NCBI GenBank assembly: GCA_039583695.1
Contig: JAVKSL010000003.1
Location: forward strand, 16,876-80,875
Direction of reading: 5' to 3'
Origin: JAVKSL01 sp039583695
GTDB taxonomy: Bacteria > Actinomycetota > Acidimicrobiia > Acidimicrobiales > JAJPHD01
DNA: 64,000 nt
Numbering within the stretch: position 1 is the first letter of the stretch; each line of letters begins with the position of its first letter. A program made the position numbers and the translations under genes. Shown here in pieces: positions 24,813 to 33,796 of this stretch. The notes beneath the pieces were generated by a model that made no database searches, was not told the origin of the DNA, and saw only the letters and a program-made list of their open reading frames with translations.

Positions 24813-25481
24813 CTAGCCGAGGGCGCCGGCAAGCTCGGACAGCGAGGCGACGCAATGGTCCGGGGCAAGGAAATAGCCCGGATACGGCCGGGCCCGACGG
24901 TTGACCCAGGCAGTGCGCATTCCGGCTCGCCTGGCGCCGTCGATGTCCCAGGGGTGCACGGCGACGAGCAGCATGTCGGCAGGTTCGACCGAGCAGCTGC
25001 GCCAGGCGTGCTCGTAGGCGCCCGGAGCCGGCTTCCACACGCCAGCGTCCTCGACCGACAACAGTCGCTCCAAGTGGTCGCGGATTCCGGCGGCGGCCAA
25101 TAAACGCTCGGCGATCTCGGTCGAGCCGTTGGTGAGCGTGACCAGTCGTGCTCCGGCCGCGGCGAGAGCTCGGACGCCGTCAGGCACATCAGGATGGACC
25201 GGCAGGTCGAGGAACCCGCTCATGACGTGCTCGACCGCCGCGTCAGGATCACAGTTCAGCGGCAGGCCAGCCAGGACATCGCGAAGCGCTCCTTCGCCGA
25301 GCGTCGAGAAGCGCTCGGAGGCGCGGGCCGCGGCGAGCGCGAACCCGTCGCGCAAGAGCGACGCGAACCACACCTTCGCCGCCCATTCGGGCGCGCCGAC
25401 CTCGGTGAAGCGTTGGCCCATCGGAGTCAGGTCAGAGAGGGTCTCGTTGACATCGAAAACCACCACCCTAGGCATGTTCAC
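24813..25481 (-). CDS. Haloacid dehalogenase type II (HAD superfamily)
   Basis: 222 residues. The nucleophile motif is VVVFDVNETLSDL; the second motif is LVTLTNGSTEIAERLL, and the third region (KPAPGAYEHAW then VAVHPWDIDGARRAGMRTAWVNRRARPYPGY) follows L-2-haloacid dehalogenases. It hydrolyses 2-haloalkanoic acids or related substrates through an aspartyl-ester intermediate. GTG 25481 is the start; an ATG two codons later is equally possible. It is convergent with the sortase gene, 14 bases apart, with no operon partner that hints at its substrate. Confidence 0.87.
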   Translation of the reverse strand: MNMPRVVVFDVNETLSDLTPMGQRFTEVGAPEWAAKVWFASLLRDGFALAAARASERFSTLGEGALRDVLAGLPLNCDPDAAVEHVMSGFLDLPVHPDVPDGVRALAAAGARLVTLTNGSTEIAERLLAAAGIRDHLERLLSVEDAGVWKPAPGAYEHAWRSCSVEPADMLLVAVHPWDIDGARRAGMRTAWVNRRARPYPGYFLAPDHCVASLSELAGALG

Positions 25482-25551
25482 GACTTGTTCCTTGGTTCGC
25501 CGTCCATGGCGTCGAGGAGCAGTGGTGGGTGAACCGGTGCCGATCCCATCC

Positions 25552-25911
25552 TCAGCGCCGCTGCAGGCGCTCCAACAGCGGCTGCCTGGCTCGGCCCCCC
25601 GGCGTGGTGACGCCGCCGGAGGGCCCGACCTGCGCCACCGTCACTCCCCGCCAGAAGGCCACCCGCCCGGCGATGGTGTGGGCAGCCGGGCTCGGCTCGG
25701 GGTAGTACCAGGCAGCGTCGGGGTTCTGCTTTCCGTTGACGACCAGGCTGTAGTAGCTGGCAGTTCCTTTCCACGGGCAGTGGGAATGCGTGGTGCTCTC
25801 GCGCAGGTACTGCCGGTCGACGGCGTCAAGTGGGAAGTAGTGGTTCCCCTCTACGACCACCGTGTCGTCGCTCTCGGCAAGCACCGCGCCGTTCCAGGTG
25901 GCTCTGACCAT
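25552..25911 (-). CDS. DUF427 domain protein
   Basis: 119 residues: MVRATWNGAVLAESDDTVVVEGNHYFP, then STTHSHCPWKGTASYYSLVVNGK and AWYYPEPSPAAHTIAGRVAFW. This matches the conserved DUF427 pattern (the C-P-W-K-G-x-A-x-Y-Y core), a small beta fold of unknown function. ATG 25911 has GGAGGGGG upstream, so the longer frame to 25965 is not used. The C-terminal 25 residues (GVTTPGGRARQPLLERLQRR) extend beyond the usual domain end. Confidence 0.85.
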   Translation of the reverse strand: MVRATWNGAVLAESDDTVVVEGNHYFPLDAVDRQYLRESTTHSHCPWKGTASYYSLVVNGKQNPDAAWYYPEPSPAAHTIAGRVAFWRGVTVAQVGPSGGVTTPGGRARQPLLERLQRR

Positions 25912-26085
25912 GAACACATAACCCCCTCCGCTCGGCGAGCATTCCCCCCAGGACACTATTGGCATTGCAGGGAATGTAGGTCAAGCCGAGCGGGTTGCGG
26001 GTCCCGGGCTATAGCTGTGCCCGCCGCCCAGGTTGTGCTCTGCCAGGCCCTGACCTCGGTGCTCGCAGGCCCGGGCACGCCGATC

Positions 26086-27072
26086 TCAGGGAAGGGCGAG
26101 CAGGACGGAGTGGCGGGAACGCTCGATGTCCATCACCTCGAGCGAGCTGTAGCCGGCGTCGGCCAGCCACCGCCGGTAGTCGTCCTCACCGTGGGTGTCC
26201 CCACCGTTCGCCCCCACGAGCATCTGCACGGCGAAGAGGTCGGCAACCGGGCCGCTCCCCCTGAGCAGGGTGACGATCACGAGAGCCCCCGCGGGGGCGA
26301 CAATCCCTTTTAGCCGGCGGAACAGCTCGAGGTTGTGCTCTGCGTCGTATGTGTGGGTGACGCCGGCGCAGAAGACGATGTCGAAGCTTGTGCCGGGCAG
26401 GGTCTCGAAGAAGTCGCCGCCGAAGAGGTCGATGCCCGCCCGGGGGAACCGATCGTCCCCCCTCAGGGCCTCGATAACGGCCGGCCGGTCCTGTACGGTG
26501 GCGTGCAGGCCGCGGCAGGCGAACTCCAGGGCGTACTCTCCGTGCAGGCCGCCCAGATCGAGCACGGTTCGGGCCTCCGGCATCCGCGCCAGGCACGCAT
26601 CCACGACCGACGCTGCGGATTGGCGGGAGGTGGCAGCGAGAGCGCCCAGGAAGACGTCGAGGCGGGGTGGGCCACCGGCTTGGCCCGAGGAGACGGGCGC
26701 CCCCTGCAGCCGGTTCCCGATGTCGGCGCTCCAACGCCGGATAGCGCGGGCGTGGTGGCGAAGGACAAATCCTTGCTCGCCTGTGGGACATCCGGCGCCC
26801 TCGACATAGCGGCCGTCGTCGCAGGCCTGCACGATGTCCCAGACCGCCAACGCCGCGAGGACCACCCGAACGGCTCCGGCGTCGAGCGATGATCGCTCAG
26901 CCACCTCGGAGGCACTCGCGGGCAGGCTGGCCAGGAGCCCGGTCTCCACGGCAGCGTCATAGATCAGCACCTTCCGCCAGTCGAGGACAAGGTCTGGCGG
27001 GGCCAGGAACGACATCTCGACCGGCGATAGCGCCACCGCAGGGGCGCCGTCGCCTCTTGCTGGCTCAACCAC
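26086..27072 (-). CDS. O-methyltransferase (PF00891-type)
   Basis: 328 residues. The N-terminal dimerisation/winged-helix part is LVLDWRKVLIYDAAVETGLLASLPASASEVAERSSLDAGAVRVVLAAL. The SAM-binding half has ARTVLDLGGLHGEYALEFACRG, VQDRPAVIE, FFETLPGTSFDIVFCAGVTHTYDAEHNLELFRRLKGIVAPAGALVIV and a C-terminal DYRRWLADAGYSSLEVMDI. It probably methylates a small molecule. It is the intact relative of the two pseudogenes at 6489 and 9264. GTG 27072 is the start, following a small open frame at 27115-27264. Confidence 0.85.
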   Translation of the reverse strand: MVEPARGDGAPAVALSPVEMSFLAPPDLVLDWRKVLIYDAAVETGLLASLPASASEVAERSSLDAGAVRVVLAALAVWDIVQACDDGRYVEGAGCPTGEQGFVLRHHARAIRRWSADIGNRLQGAPVSSGQAGGPPRLDVFLGALAATSRQSAASVVDACLARMPEARTVLDLGGLHGEYALEFACRGLHATVQDRPAVIEALRGDDRFPRAGIDLFGGDFFETLPGTSFDIVFCAGVTHTYDAEHNLELFRRLKGIVAPAGALVIVTLLRGSGPVADLFAVQMLVGANGGDTHGEDDYRRWLADAGYSSLEVMDIERSRHSVLLALP

Positions 27073-27114
27073 GGGTTTCCCGAGCGGCGCCGCCGCTGAC
27101 GAGCATGCGCTCGT

Positions 27115-27264
27115 TCATCCCCACGCCGCAGGCCGGGCCTGCTCGGCAGAGTGGGCCTTGAAGGCGGGACTGGCATATCTGCGCAGAAAAATGGACGTAT
27201 TGCGCTTGGAGTTGAAGCGCTGCACCAAGAGGCTCGAGTTCCTTCCCAGACCTCCGAAATGCAT
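27115..27264 (-). CDS. Small open frame upstream of the methyltransferase
   Basis: 49 codons from ATG 27264, which lies 7 bases after a TAGGAT -10 box (27272-27277 on the plus strand as ATCCTA). The product is basic and serine-rich (LGRNSSLLVQRFNSKRNTS). No family is recognised. It may be a leaderless small protein or leader peptide for the methyltransferase 42 bases downstream, or a chance frame. Confidence 0.3.
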   Translation of the reverse strand: MHFGGLGRNSSLLVQRFNSKRNTSIFLRRYASPAFKAHSAEQARPAAWG

Positions 27265-27528
27265 GATCGGCATCCTATAGTGGCCGGTGACGTGGGCTGC
27301 ATGCTCAACCCGGCGACACGGAGAGCAGTGTCATGGGCTTATATACTACCTAATTACACACACTCGCAAGGAGCAGGGGATCGGCGTCCTCCAGTCATGA
27401 GCTGGAGGCGATCGCCCGGCTGGTGTGACCAACCCGTTTGCGCGAGGTAGGCGGCGGCGAACTCGTCCTTCCCCGTCATGATCCGCCCACCTCCGAGGGC
27501 GACAGTGCTCAGCCTCGGGATCGCCTGC

Positions 27529-28269
27529 TCAAATCGTCGTGTTCGCGAGCGCGATGTACCGGGAAGTCTGGGCTCTCAGCGCGTCCAGATCCTTCGCTGC
27601 CAGCGTCTCACAAGCCCAGTCCCAGTGGATCGAGACGTCGTCGCCGGGCTGGACCTGCTCGAAGAGGCTTCGTCCGCCGGCTCGCCAGGTCACCGTCTTG
27701 GTTTGCGGCGACCCCAGGGCGAGCTTCCCGTCCGCCAGGACCAGTGGGCACCGCTCCACCACCAGCTCGTCGCCGCACACCGACGCGACGGTCGCCCAGC
27801 TGATCCGACAGGAGTCCATGGGGACGAGCGCGATCTCAGCCCGGTGATCGCGCATGAGTCCGGCGCGCACGTAGATGTCGAAGACATGGAAGTTGTGGTG
27901 GGGACGAGCACCGAGGTCTAGCTTGGAGCCCAGCCAGGCGAAGTCGCTCTGGGCCATCACTGGCTTGAAGCGCTCCGTCAACAGCTCGGAGAGCTGAGCT
28001 GGCCCCACCCGGTCGAGCAGCGAGTTCCCCAACCAGTACGCGGCGACGACGCGGTCGTCGAACGGGTCACCAATCCCGTTGGCGTGGGCGATCAGGACGA
28101 GGTAAGGATATGCGCCCTCGAAGCGCCGGGCGAGCTCCAGCAGGCCCCGATCGGGCTCGCCGCTGGCCACGTACTCGAGCAGTGCCCCGTGATCGGGCGG
28201 CCCGCAGTAGCCCAGGCGGTTCGGCGGGAACGCGTACCGCCCGAAACGCAACACCCCACTCAGAGTCAT
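27529..28269 (-). CDS. DUF6390 family protein
   Basis: 246 residues. VLRFGRYAFPPNRLGYCGPPDH at the start and the later LIAHANGIGDPFDDRVVAAYWLGNSLLD and PHHNFHVFDIYVRAGLMRDH segments match the DUF6390 pattern. This is a conserved actinobacterial protein of unknown role with several invariant histidines and an NPxxR-like opening. No signal peptide or membrane span. The ATG overlaps the stop of the upstream transporter gene (TGATG), so the two are co-translated. Confidence 0.75.
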   Translation of the reverse strand: MTLSGVLRFGRYAFPPNRLGYCGPPDHGALLEYVASGEPDRGLLELARRFEGAYPYLVLIAHANGIGDPFDDRVVAAYWLGNSLLDRVGPAQLSELLTERFKPVMAQSDFAWLGSKLDLGARPHHNFHVFDIYVRAGLMRDHRAEIALVPMDSCRISWATVASVCGDELVVERCPLVLADGKLALGSPQTKTVTWRAGGRSLFEQVQPGDDVSIHWDWACETLAAKDLDALRAQTSRYIALANTTI

Positions 28270-29315
28270 CAGGCACCTTCACCTTTCGGGTGGGCCGATC
28301 CTGTCGCGAGCGTAGCCGCCGCCCCCTCCTCCCGGAGCCCGACGACGAGAATCGCCACGACCGCGACGAAGGTCAAGACCAAGCCTGCCTCGTCCCCAGC
28401 GAGATGCAGGGGGCGGTTGGCGATGAGATCGACGGCGATCGTCACGATCGGGGCGCCCGTACCGATCGCGGTCACCGCCGCTACCCGGATCAGACGGATC
28501 GCCAGGAAGGCGGTGACCGTGAAGAGGAGCAGGATGACCCCAGTAGCGACGACGTAGGACCACTGGAGCGAGTCGAGATGGGCGATCGGCGCCAGCTCAC
28601 CGCGGGTGGCCAGGTACGCGAAGAGGATCGCCGACCCGAGAGTGAGCTGGGCCGTCATCGCGACCATCGTGCTGAGGCGCCCCTGGAACAGATGCTTGGT
28701 GACGACGAATCCGACCGAGAACAGCACTGTGGAGGCGCCTATGAGAACCGTCCCCTCGTTGAATCGGACAAGCCCGAGGCTCGTGCTGAGCAGGACGCCA
28801 GCCAGAAGCACGGCTAGCCCTGCCCACATCGACCGACCCAGCCGCTCGCCGAGGAACGCCACGGCCAGAAGCGCCACGACAACGAACTCAAGGTGACTCC
28901 CGAGCGAGCCCGTCACCGGGCTCGTCATCTTGAGGCCGGTGAAATAGAGGGCGAACGGCACGCTTCCGCCGGTCAGCGCGAGCAGGACCAGCCATCCCCA
29001 GTCACGACGGCGGAGCCCGCGGTAGAGTCTGCGCTGGCTCGAGAGGAGCGCAAACGGGATGAGAAGTAGGATTCCCGATACGCCGTTCTTGAGCGACGTG
29101 TACACCACGGCATTTTGGAAGTGGGCAACGCCCAGGCTATTCACGTAGATGGCGACACCGCTCACCAGGGCGTTGAGCACGGCGAGGCCATAGCCGAGTC
29201 GCACCGCGGAGCGCGGGTGACCCTCTGACAGTCGCTCCAGGAGCGGCCTCCGGCGGGGGCCCTCATCAGGCCACCGCTGTCGCCGGGGTATCGGAGAGCT
29301 TGGCTGCGCAGGCAA
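28269..29315 (-). CDS. EamA/DMT-family transporter
   Basis: 348 residues with ten hydrophobic segments in two repeats: GYGLAVLNALVSGVAIYVNSLG and onwards in the first half, VLFSVGFVVTKHLFQGRLSTMVAMTAQ in the second. This matches the EamA repeat of drug/metabolite transporters. It probably exports a metabolite. The start is given as TTG 29315, producing a 35-residue basic cytoplasmic leader; a later start within the first 40 codons is possible. It is linked by a TGATG overlap to the DUF6390 gene, which suggests a shared function. Confidence 0.82.
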   Translation of the reverse strand: MPAQPSSPIPRRQRWPDEGPRRRPLLERLSEGHPRSAVRLGYGLAVLNALVSGVAIYVNSLGVAHFQNAVVYTSLKNGVSGILLLIPFALLSSQRRLYRGLRRRDWGWLVLLALTGGSVPFALYFTGLKMTSPVTGSLGSHLEFVVVALLAVAFLGERLGRSMWAGLAVLLAGVLLSTSLGLVRFNEGTVLIGASTVLFSVGFVVTKHLFQGRLSTMVAMTAQLTLGSAILFAYLATRGELAPIAHLDSLQWSYVVATGVILLLFTVTAFLAIRLIRVAAVTAIGTGAPIVTIAVDLIANRPLHLAGDEAGLVLTFVAVVAILVVGLREEGAAATLATGSAHPKGEGA

Positions 29316-29532
29316 CTATCCCTCGCTCATGATACGGACACGCATCACGGAACTCACCTCCTCACAGGCACCTACAGCCTACGGTGGACCGCCAAAAATC
29401 CCCTCGGGAATGATGGCGGCCCCAAGGACGCGTTCGTCTGGTCGGCGGCAACGCTGAGATCGTGGCGAGCGCGTGCGGCTGAGCTTCTTATGTGATGCCA
29501 TCTTGCCCTTGACGTAAGAGGGCAAGCCAAGC

Positions 29533-32043
29533 TCAAAGCCCGGCGACCACCGCCGCGCCGAGGGCGACGACCCAGGCCACGCCTATGCCGAAGCACAGGC
29601 CGACCGCCACGAGCACCGCGCCTGCCCGAGCATTGAGCGCCCAGCACCGCAGCTCTGCCGGGGTGAGCTTTCCGAGGGCCGAGAGTCCCGAGCGGGCGAG
29701 GAACCCGCCTATGTCTTTGGCGAGGCCGCCGGTAAGGCGCGCAGCAAAGGAGTTGGCGAGCACGATCGACACCGAGGAGATCATGGCGATCATCGCCCAG
29801 GCAGGCTGGACCAGCCCGGTGATCGCGAGCGGAACCCCGATCCCGTTGAAGGCGAACGCTATGGCGAGATTCTGCCGGGTCTTCTTGAAGCTGGCGGCAC
29901 CGATGTCCCGGGCATCGGCCACGGCAGTGAGACGGTTGCCGACCAGCACGACATCGGCGGACTCGATGGCGATGTCGGTGCCCGCTCCCATGGCGATGCC
30001 GATGTCGGCCTGGGTGAGTGCCGGCGCGTCGTTGATGCCCTCGCCCACCATGATCACCCGGTGCCCCTGGCCCTGCAGCTCACGGATCACCTGGGCCTTG
30101 CGGTCGGGGAGCATGCCGGCATGGACCGCTTCGATGCCAACCTCGGCGGCCACGGCTCGGGCGGTAGCGCCGTTGTCGCCAGTCACCATGATCGGGGTGA
30201 TCCCAGCGGCGCGAAGCCGGGCGACGGCGTCTCTCGCGTCTGGCTTGACGGCATCCGCGATGCCGATGAGGCCGGCGAGGGTCCCATCTCGGGCGACGAC
30301 GACCACGGTCTGGGCGGCTTCCTGCATGGTTTGGATGCGCTCGGCCAGGGGCGCCAGGTCGGCGCCGTGGGTGGCGACCCAGCCCGGCTTGCCGACCGCC
30401 ACGGTGACACCGGCGAGGCTGGCGATGACGCCCTGGCCGGTGCTGGAGGAGAACCCGCCGGCCTCGGGGATGGTGAGGTTACGTTCCTTGGCGGCGGTGA
30501 CCACGGCCCGGGCGAGGGGATGCTCGGAGGAGATCTCGACGGCCGCCGCCATGGCGAGAAGCTCGTCCGGGCCGCCCCCCCCGGCGGCCACGACCTCCAC
30601 GACGCTCGGCTTGCCGGCGGTGAGCGTGCCGGTTTTGTCGATCACCGCGGTGTCGATGTCCCCGAAGACCTGGAACGCCTCGCCAGAGCGCATCAAGATG
30701 CCCCGCTCGGCGGCCATGCCCCCGCCGCGCATCATGGCAAGTGGGGTGGACATGCCCAGGGCGCACGGATAGCCCATCACGAGGGCGGCCAAGGTGGCGA
30801 AGATACCACGGGAGAGGTCCATCTGGCCGGTCGCCGCCCAGGCCCCCAGCGTCCAGACGACAAGCGACAGCCCGGCGGCGCCGAGCACGAGCGGTACGAA
30901 GACCTTGAGGACCCGGTCGACAACTTGGATGATGCCGGGTTTCAGCGCCCGGGCCTCTTCGATGTGGCGGGCGACCTGGGCCAAGAAGGTGTTGTCTCCG
31001 ATGTTGGTCACCTTGACCACGAGCGCCCCGGTGGTGTTGACCGAACCGCCGATGACCTCGTCACCGGCAGCCTTGTCGGCAGGAATCGGCTCGCCGGTCA
31101 CCATCGACTCGTCAATCGCCGAGGTCCCCGAGATGACCTTCCCGTCGAGGGGGACCCGCTCGCCCGGACGCACCCTGATCTGCTCGCCGAGGGCCACCTC
31201 GTCGATGGGCACCTCGATCTCTGTTCCGTGGCGCAGCACCCGGGCGGTTTCGGGCTGCAAGTCGAGCAGGCGACGCACCGACGCTGAGGAGGAGGAGCGC
31301 ACCAGCGAGGACACATAGCCAGAGAGCAGGTGGTAGGTGGTGATGAACACCGCCACTGAACCGAAGTCCCCGGCTGGGAACACCTTGGGTGCGACGAACA
31401 GTCCGAGCAGCCCTCCGATCAGCCCGCCGAAGGCGCCGACTTCGAGCAGCACGTGCTGGTTGAAGATGCGCCGTCGGGCACTGGCGATGGCCATGGTGAG
31501 GATCGGTCGTCCAACCACGAAGATCATCGAGACGGCCATGCCGAGGATCAGCCACGGGCCGTAAGCGAAGAGGCGGCCGGCCCAGGTGACCGACAGGGGA
31601 TGTCCGGTCACCCACACGTAGCTCATCAACCCGAGCGTCACAACGGTGAGGACAAGGCCGACCTGGAAGCGGTCCCGCTCGGCGTCCAGCTCAGCCTGTT
31701 CCTCCTCGAACAGGCCGACCTTTCGAGGGTCGCGCACGGAGTAGCCGACCGCTCGAAGGGTGTCCACGATGCGCTGGGGGCCTACCTCGCCAGGACGGTA
31801 GGTGACCAGGCCCTCCTCATGCGCCAGCGACACCGAGACCGCGTCGACCCCCTCCAGGTGCCCGACGGCCTTCTCGATCGTGGACACGCAGAAGCTGCAG
31901 TGCAGGTTGCCCAGCTTGACCTGTAGCCGAGCGCTGCCGTCCTCACCGGTGCGCACCCGGTCGGCCAGCCAGCCCTCCTCGGTATTGATCGCCTCTCTGG
32001 GGCCTCCGGGGGACTTGCTGTTCTGCTCGAGTGCGGTTGCCAT
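29533..32043 (-). CDS. P1B-type heavy-metal ATPase with YPC motif
   Basis: 836 residues. An N-terminal metal-binding (HMA) domain at about 38-105 has HCSFC in place of the usual MTCxxC. Eight probable membrane spans follow; the actuator has TGEPIP, the phosphorylation site is DKTGTLT near residue 468, the nucleotide domain has SSEHPLARAVV, and MVGEGINDAPALTQADIGIAMG is the hinge. The ion-coordinating span reads MGYPCALGMSTP, so YPC replaces CPC. It should export a soft metal such as copper, but the altered ligands leave selectivity open. ATG 32043 has AGGAGG upstream, and an operator-like repeat lies ahead. Confidence 0.88.
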   Translation of the reverse strand: MATALEQNSKSPGGPREAINTEEGWLADRVRTGEDGSARLQVKLGNLHCSFCVSTIEKAVGHLEGVDAVSVSLAHEEGLVTYRPGEVGPQRIVDTLRAVGYSVRDPRKVGLFEEEQAELDAERDRFQVGLVLTVVTLGLMSYVWVTGHPLSVTWAGRLFAYGPWLILGMAVSMIFVVGRPILTMAIASARRRIFNQHVLLEVGAFGGLIGGLLGLFVAPKVFPAGDFGSVAVFITTYHLLSGYVSSLVRSSSSASVRRLLDLQPETARVLRHGTEIEVPIDEVALGEQIRVRPGERVPLDGKVISGTSAIDESMVTGEPIPADKAAGDEVIGGSVNTTGALVVKVTNIGDNTFLAQVARHIEEARALKPGIIQVVDRVLKVFVPLVLGAAGLSLVVWTLGAWAATGQMDLSRGIFATLAALVMGYPCALGMSTPLAMMRGGGMAAERGILMRSGEAFQVFGDIDTAVIDKTGTLTAGKPSVVEVVAAGGGGPDELLAMAAAVEISSEHPLARAVVTAAKERNLTIPEAGGFSSSTGQGVIASLAGVTVAVGKPGWVATHGADLAPLAERIQTMQEAAQTVVVVARDGTLAGLIGIADAVKPDARDAVARLRAAGITPIMVTGDNGATARAVAAEVGIEAVHAGMLPDRKAQVIRELQGQGHRVIMVGEGINDAPALTQADIGIAMGAGTDIAIESADVVLVGNRLTAVADARDIGAASFKKTRQNLAIAFAFNGIGVPLAITGLVQPAWAMIAMISSVSIVLANSFAARLTGGLAKDIGGFLARSGLSALGKLTPAELRCWALNARAGAVLVAVGLCFGIGVAWVVALGAAVVAGL

Positions 32044-32064
32044 GGTTGACCTCCTGTCTTCCTC

Positions 32065-32077
32065 CTAGAGTATCTAG
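32065..32077. promoter_or_regulatory. Inverted repeat before the metal ATPase gene
   Basis: CTAGA and TCTAG arms around a 3-base centre sit 22 bases upstream of the ATPase ATG, in an AT-rich patch unlike the surrounding DNA (TTGACTAGATACTCTAG on the minus strand). This is a plausible site for a metal-responsive repressor such as an ArsR- or CsoR-type protein, but none is encoded nearby. Confidence 0.4.
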
Positions 32078-32359
32078 TCAACTATAATGTTAGCGAAAAA
32101 ATTTCCGGTGCTGCCCCGAGTCGAACTGTCCAAGAACCGTACGTGTCAATGGAGTTTAGAGCTGGTGCTGGTGCTAGATCGCCGACAGCTCCCGATATCG
32201 GGCCTTCGACGACAATGCGTATGGCAGGATCTCAGACTTCCAGTAACTGGAAGCTACTGGGCGATGGTGAGGCTGGAGTAGACCCACCAAGCCGAGAGGG
32301 CACGGGTATCTGCGAGCGCCTGGGCCTATTTTTTAGATAAGCCAGCTCCAGTGATCAGC

Positions 32360-33796
32360 TCACGGCCTGAGCGCTGCCTCGCGCTCCAGCCAACGCCCGT
32401 AGGAATCGCGGAGCAGGCCGACCGTTGGCGCCTCAGGTCGCACCACGGTCACCGCGGGGCCGGGCACTGGTAGCTCGTGGACGATCCCAGCTGCCATCCC
32501 ACCAATCAGGGCTGCACCTCGACAAGACGCATTGGCCGACCCGGTGATCCTGAGCGGGCGGTCCAGGGTGTCCGCCAAGAGCTGTCGCCATATCGGACTG
32601 AGACTGCCACCTCCAGCCAGGAGCATCTGTGAGGCGCGCTCGAACTCGGGCAAGGTCGTCGCGGCTGCTCGGATGGAGAAGGCGATCCCTTCGAACACGG
32701 ACCGGATGAGGTCGTCGCGGACATGGCCCAGGCGCAGGCCGACAAAGGCAGCGGATGCCCGAGCGCTCATCGACGGGGAGCCGGCCCCTGCGAGGTGCGG
32801 GATGAAGCTCACCCCGTTGGCTCCAGGTGCCGAGCCCGCGAGCGTGCCGTAGGCGATGGGCCAGTCGCAACCGAGGGTCGACCACGCCCACTCAAAGGCC
32901 AGTCCGGCCGCCTGCACCGCGGCCAGGGCGTAGTACTGGCCGGACAGAGCAGAGGCAAACACATGGTAGCGCCGATCCTCGTCCGGGCTCGGTTCTTGGC
33001 GCAAAGCGACCACCTGCGCCCCCGTTCCGATTGTCAGTTGCGGAGGGTCGCTGGCGGTCGTGCCAGTGCCCACGAGGGCGGCCGCTGTGTCCGCTGCGCC
33101 AAAGCTCACGGGCAGGCCCGCGTCGAGCCCGAGCCCCTCAGCTGCTGCAGGACTCAGGCATCCCGCCAGGGACCCCGCTTCGCCGAGCGGAGCGAGGAGC
33201 TCGCGGCGCAGACCGAGCTCGCTTATCACACCGTCTGCCCACCGCCGCCGGGCGAGGTCGTAGAGCAAGGTGGCGGAGGCATCGCTGGGCTCGCTCGCGG
33301 CCTCACCGACGAGTCGGAGGCGCAACCAGTCCTTGGCTTGCAGGGCCCAAGACGCCTGAGCGTAGCGCTCAGCCTCGTGCTCGGCCAGCCAACAAAGGAC
33401 TGGGCCGGTCATGCCAGCCCGAAGCGGGTTGCCCAGGAGGGCCGAAGCGGTCTCGGAAAGCGAGCGGTAGCGGGTGAGCTCTGGCTCGGCACGCTGGTCT
33501 GCCCACAAGATCGCCGGGCGGAGCGCAGATCCGTCCGCACGGACGAGAACCGCACCGTGCATCTGGCCGGATATGCCTACAGAGCAGACACCGACCCCCG
33601 CTGCCGTCACCGCGGCGCCAACTGCCTCGCAGGTGGAGCGCCACCAATCCTCGGGGTCCGTCTCCACCCAGCCCTGGCGGGGACGCTGCAGGGGGTGGGG
33701 GGAGCGGGCGACGCCAAGCTCATGGCCCCGTGGGTCAAGGACCACCGCCTTGGTGGAGCTTGTGCCGACGTCGATCCCGAGCAGACCCGGCGTCAT
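32360..33796 (-). CDS. xylB: Xylulokinase-like FGGY carbohydrate kinase
   Basis: 478 residues. GLLGIDVGTSSTKAVVLD is the N-terminal ATP-site motif; VGISGQMHGAVLVRADGSALRPAILWADQRAE is the xylulokinase substrate region (GQMHG, ILWxDxR). The C-terminal FGGY motif region includes FVGLRLGHVRDDLIRSVFEGIAFSIRAA and LLAGGGSLSPIWRQLLADTLDRPL. It phosphorylates a ketopentose, probably D-xylulose or the product of the epimerase encoded just before it. ATG 33796 overlaps the epimerase stop (ATGA). It is the last gene of the leftward sugar operon. Confidence 0.9.
   Translation of the reverse strand: MTPGLLGIDVGTSSTKAVVLDPRGHELGVARSPHPLQRPRQGWVETDPEDWWRSTCEAVGAAVTAAGVGVCSVGISGQMHGAVLVRADGSALRPAILWADQRAEPELTRYRSLSETASALLGNPLRAGMTGPVLCWLAEHEAERYAQASWALQAKDWLRLRLVGEAASEPSDASATLLYDLARRRWADGVISELGLRRELLAPLGEAGSLAGCLSPAAAEGLGLDAGLPVSFGAADTAAALVGTGTTASDPPQLTIGTGAQVVALRQEPSPDEDRRYHVFASALSGQYYALAAVQAAGLAFEWAWSTLGCDWPIAYGTLAGSAPGANGVSFIPHLAGAGSPSMSARASAAFVGLRLGHVRDDLIRSVFEGIAFSIRAAATTLPEFERASQMLLAGGGSLSPIWRQLLADTLDRPLRITGSANASCRGAALIGGMAAGIVHELPVPGPAVTVVRPEAPTVGLLRDSYGRWLEREAALRP

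Noticed and set aside
29585..31287. Long plus-strand frames (up to 408 codons) opposite the metal ATPase
   Set aside because: The ATPase frame has all catalytic motifs; the antisense frames are Arg/Gly/His-rich with no recognisable domain.
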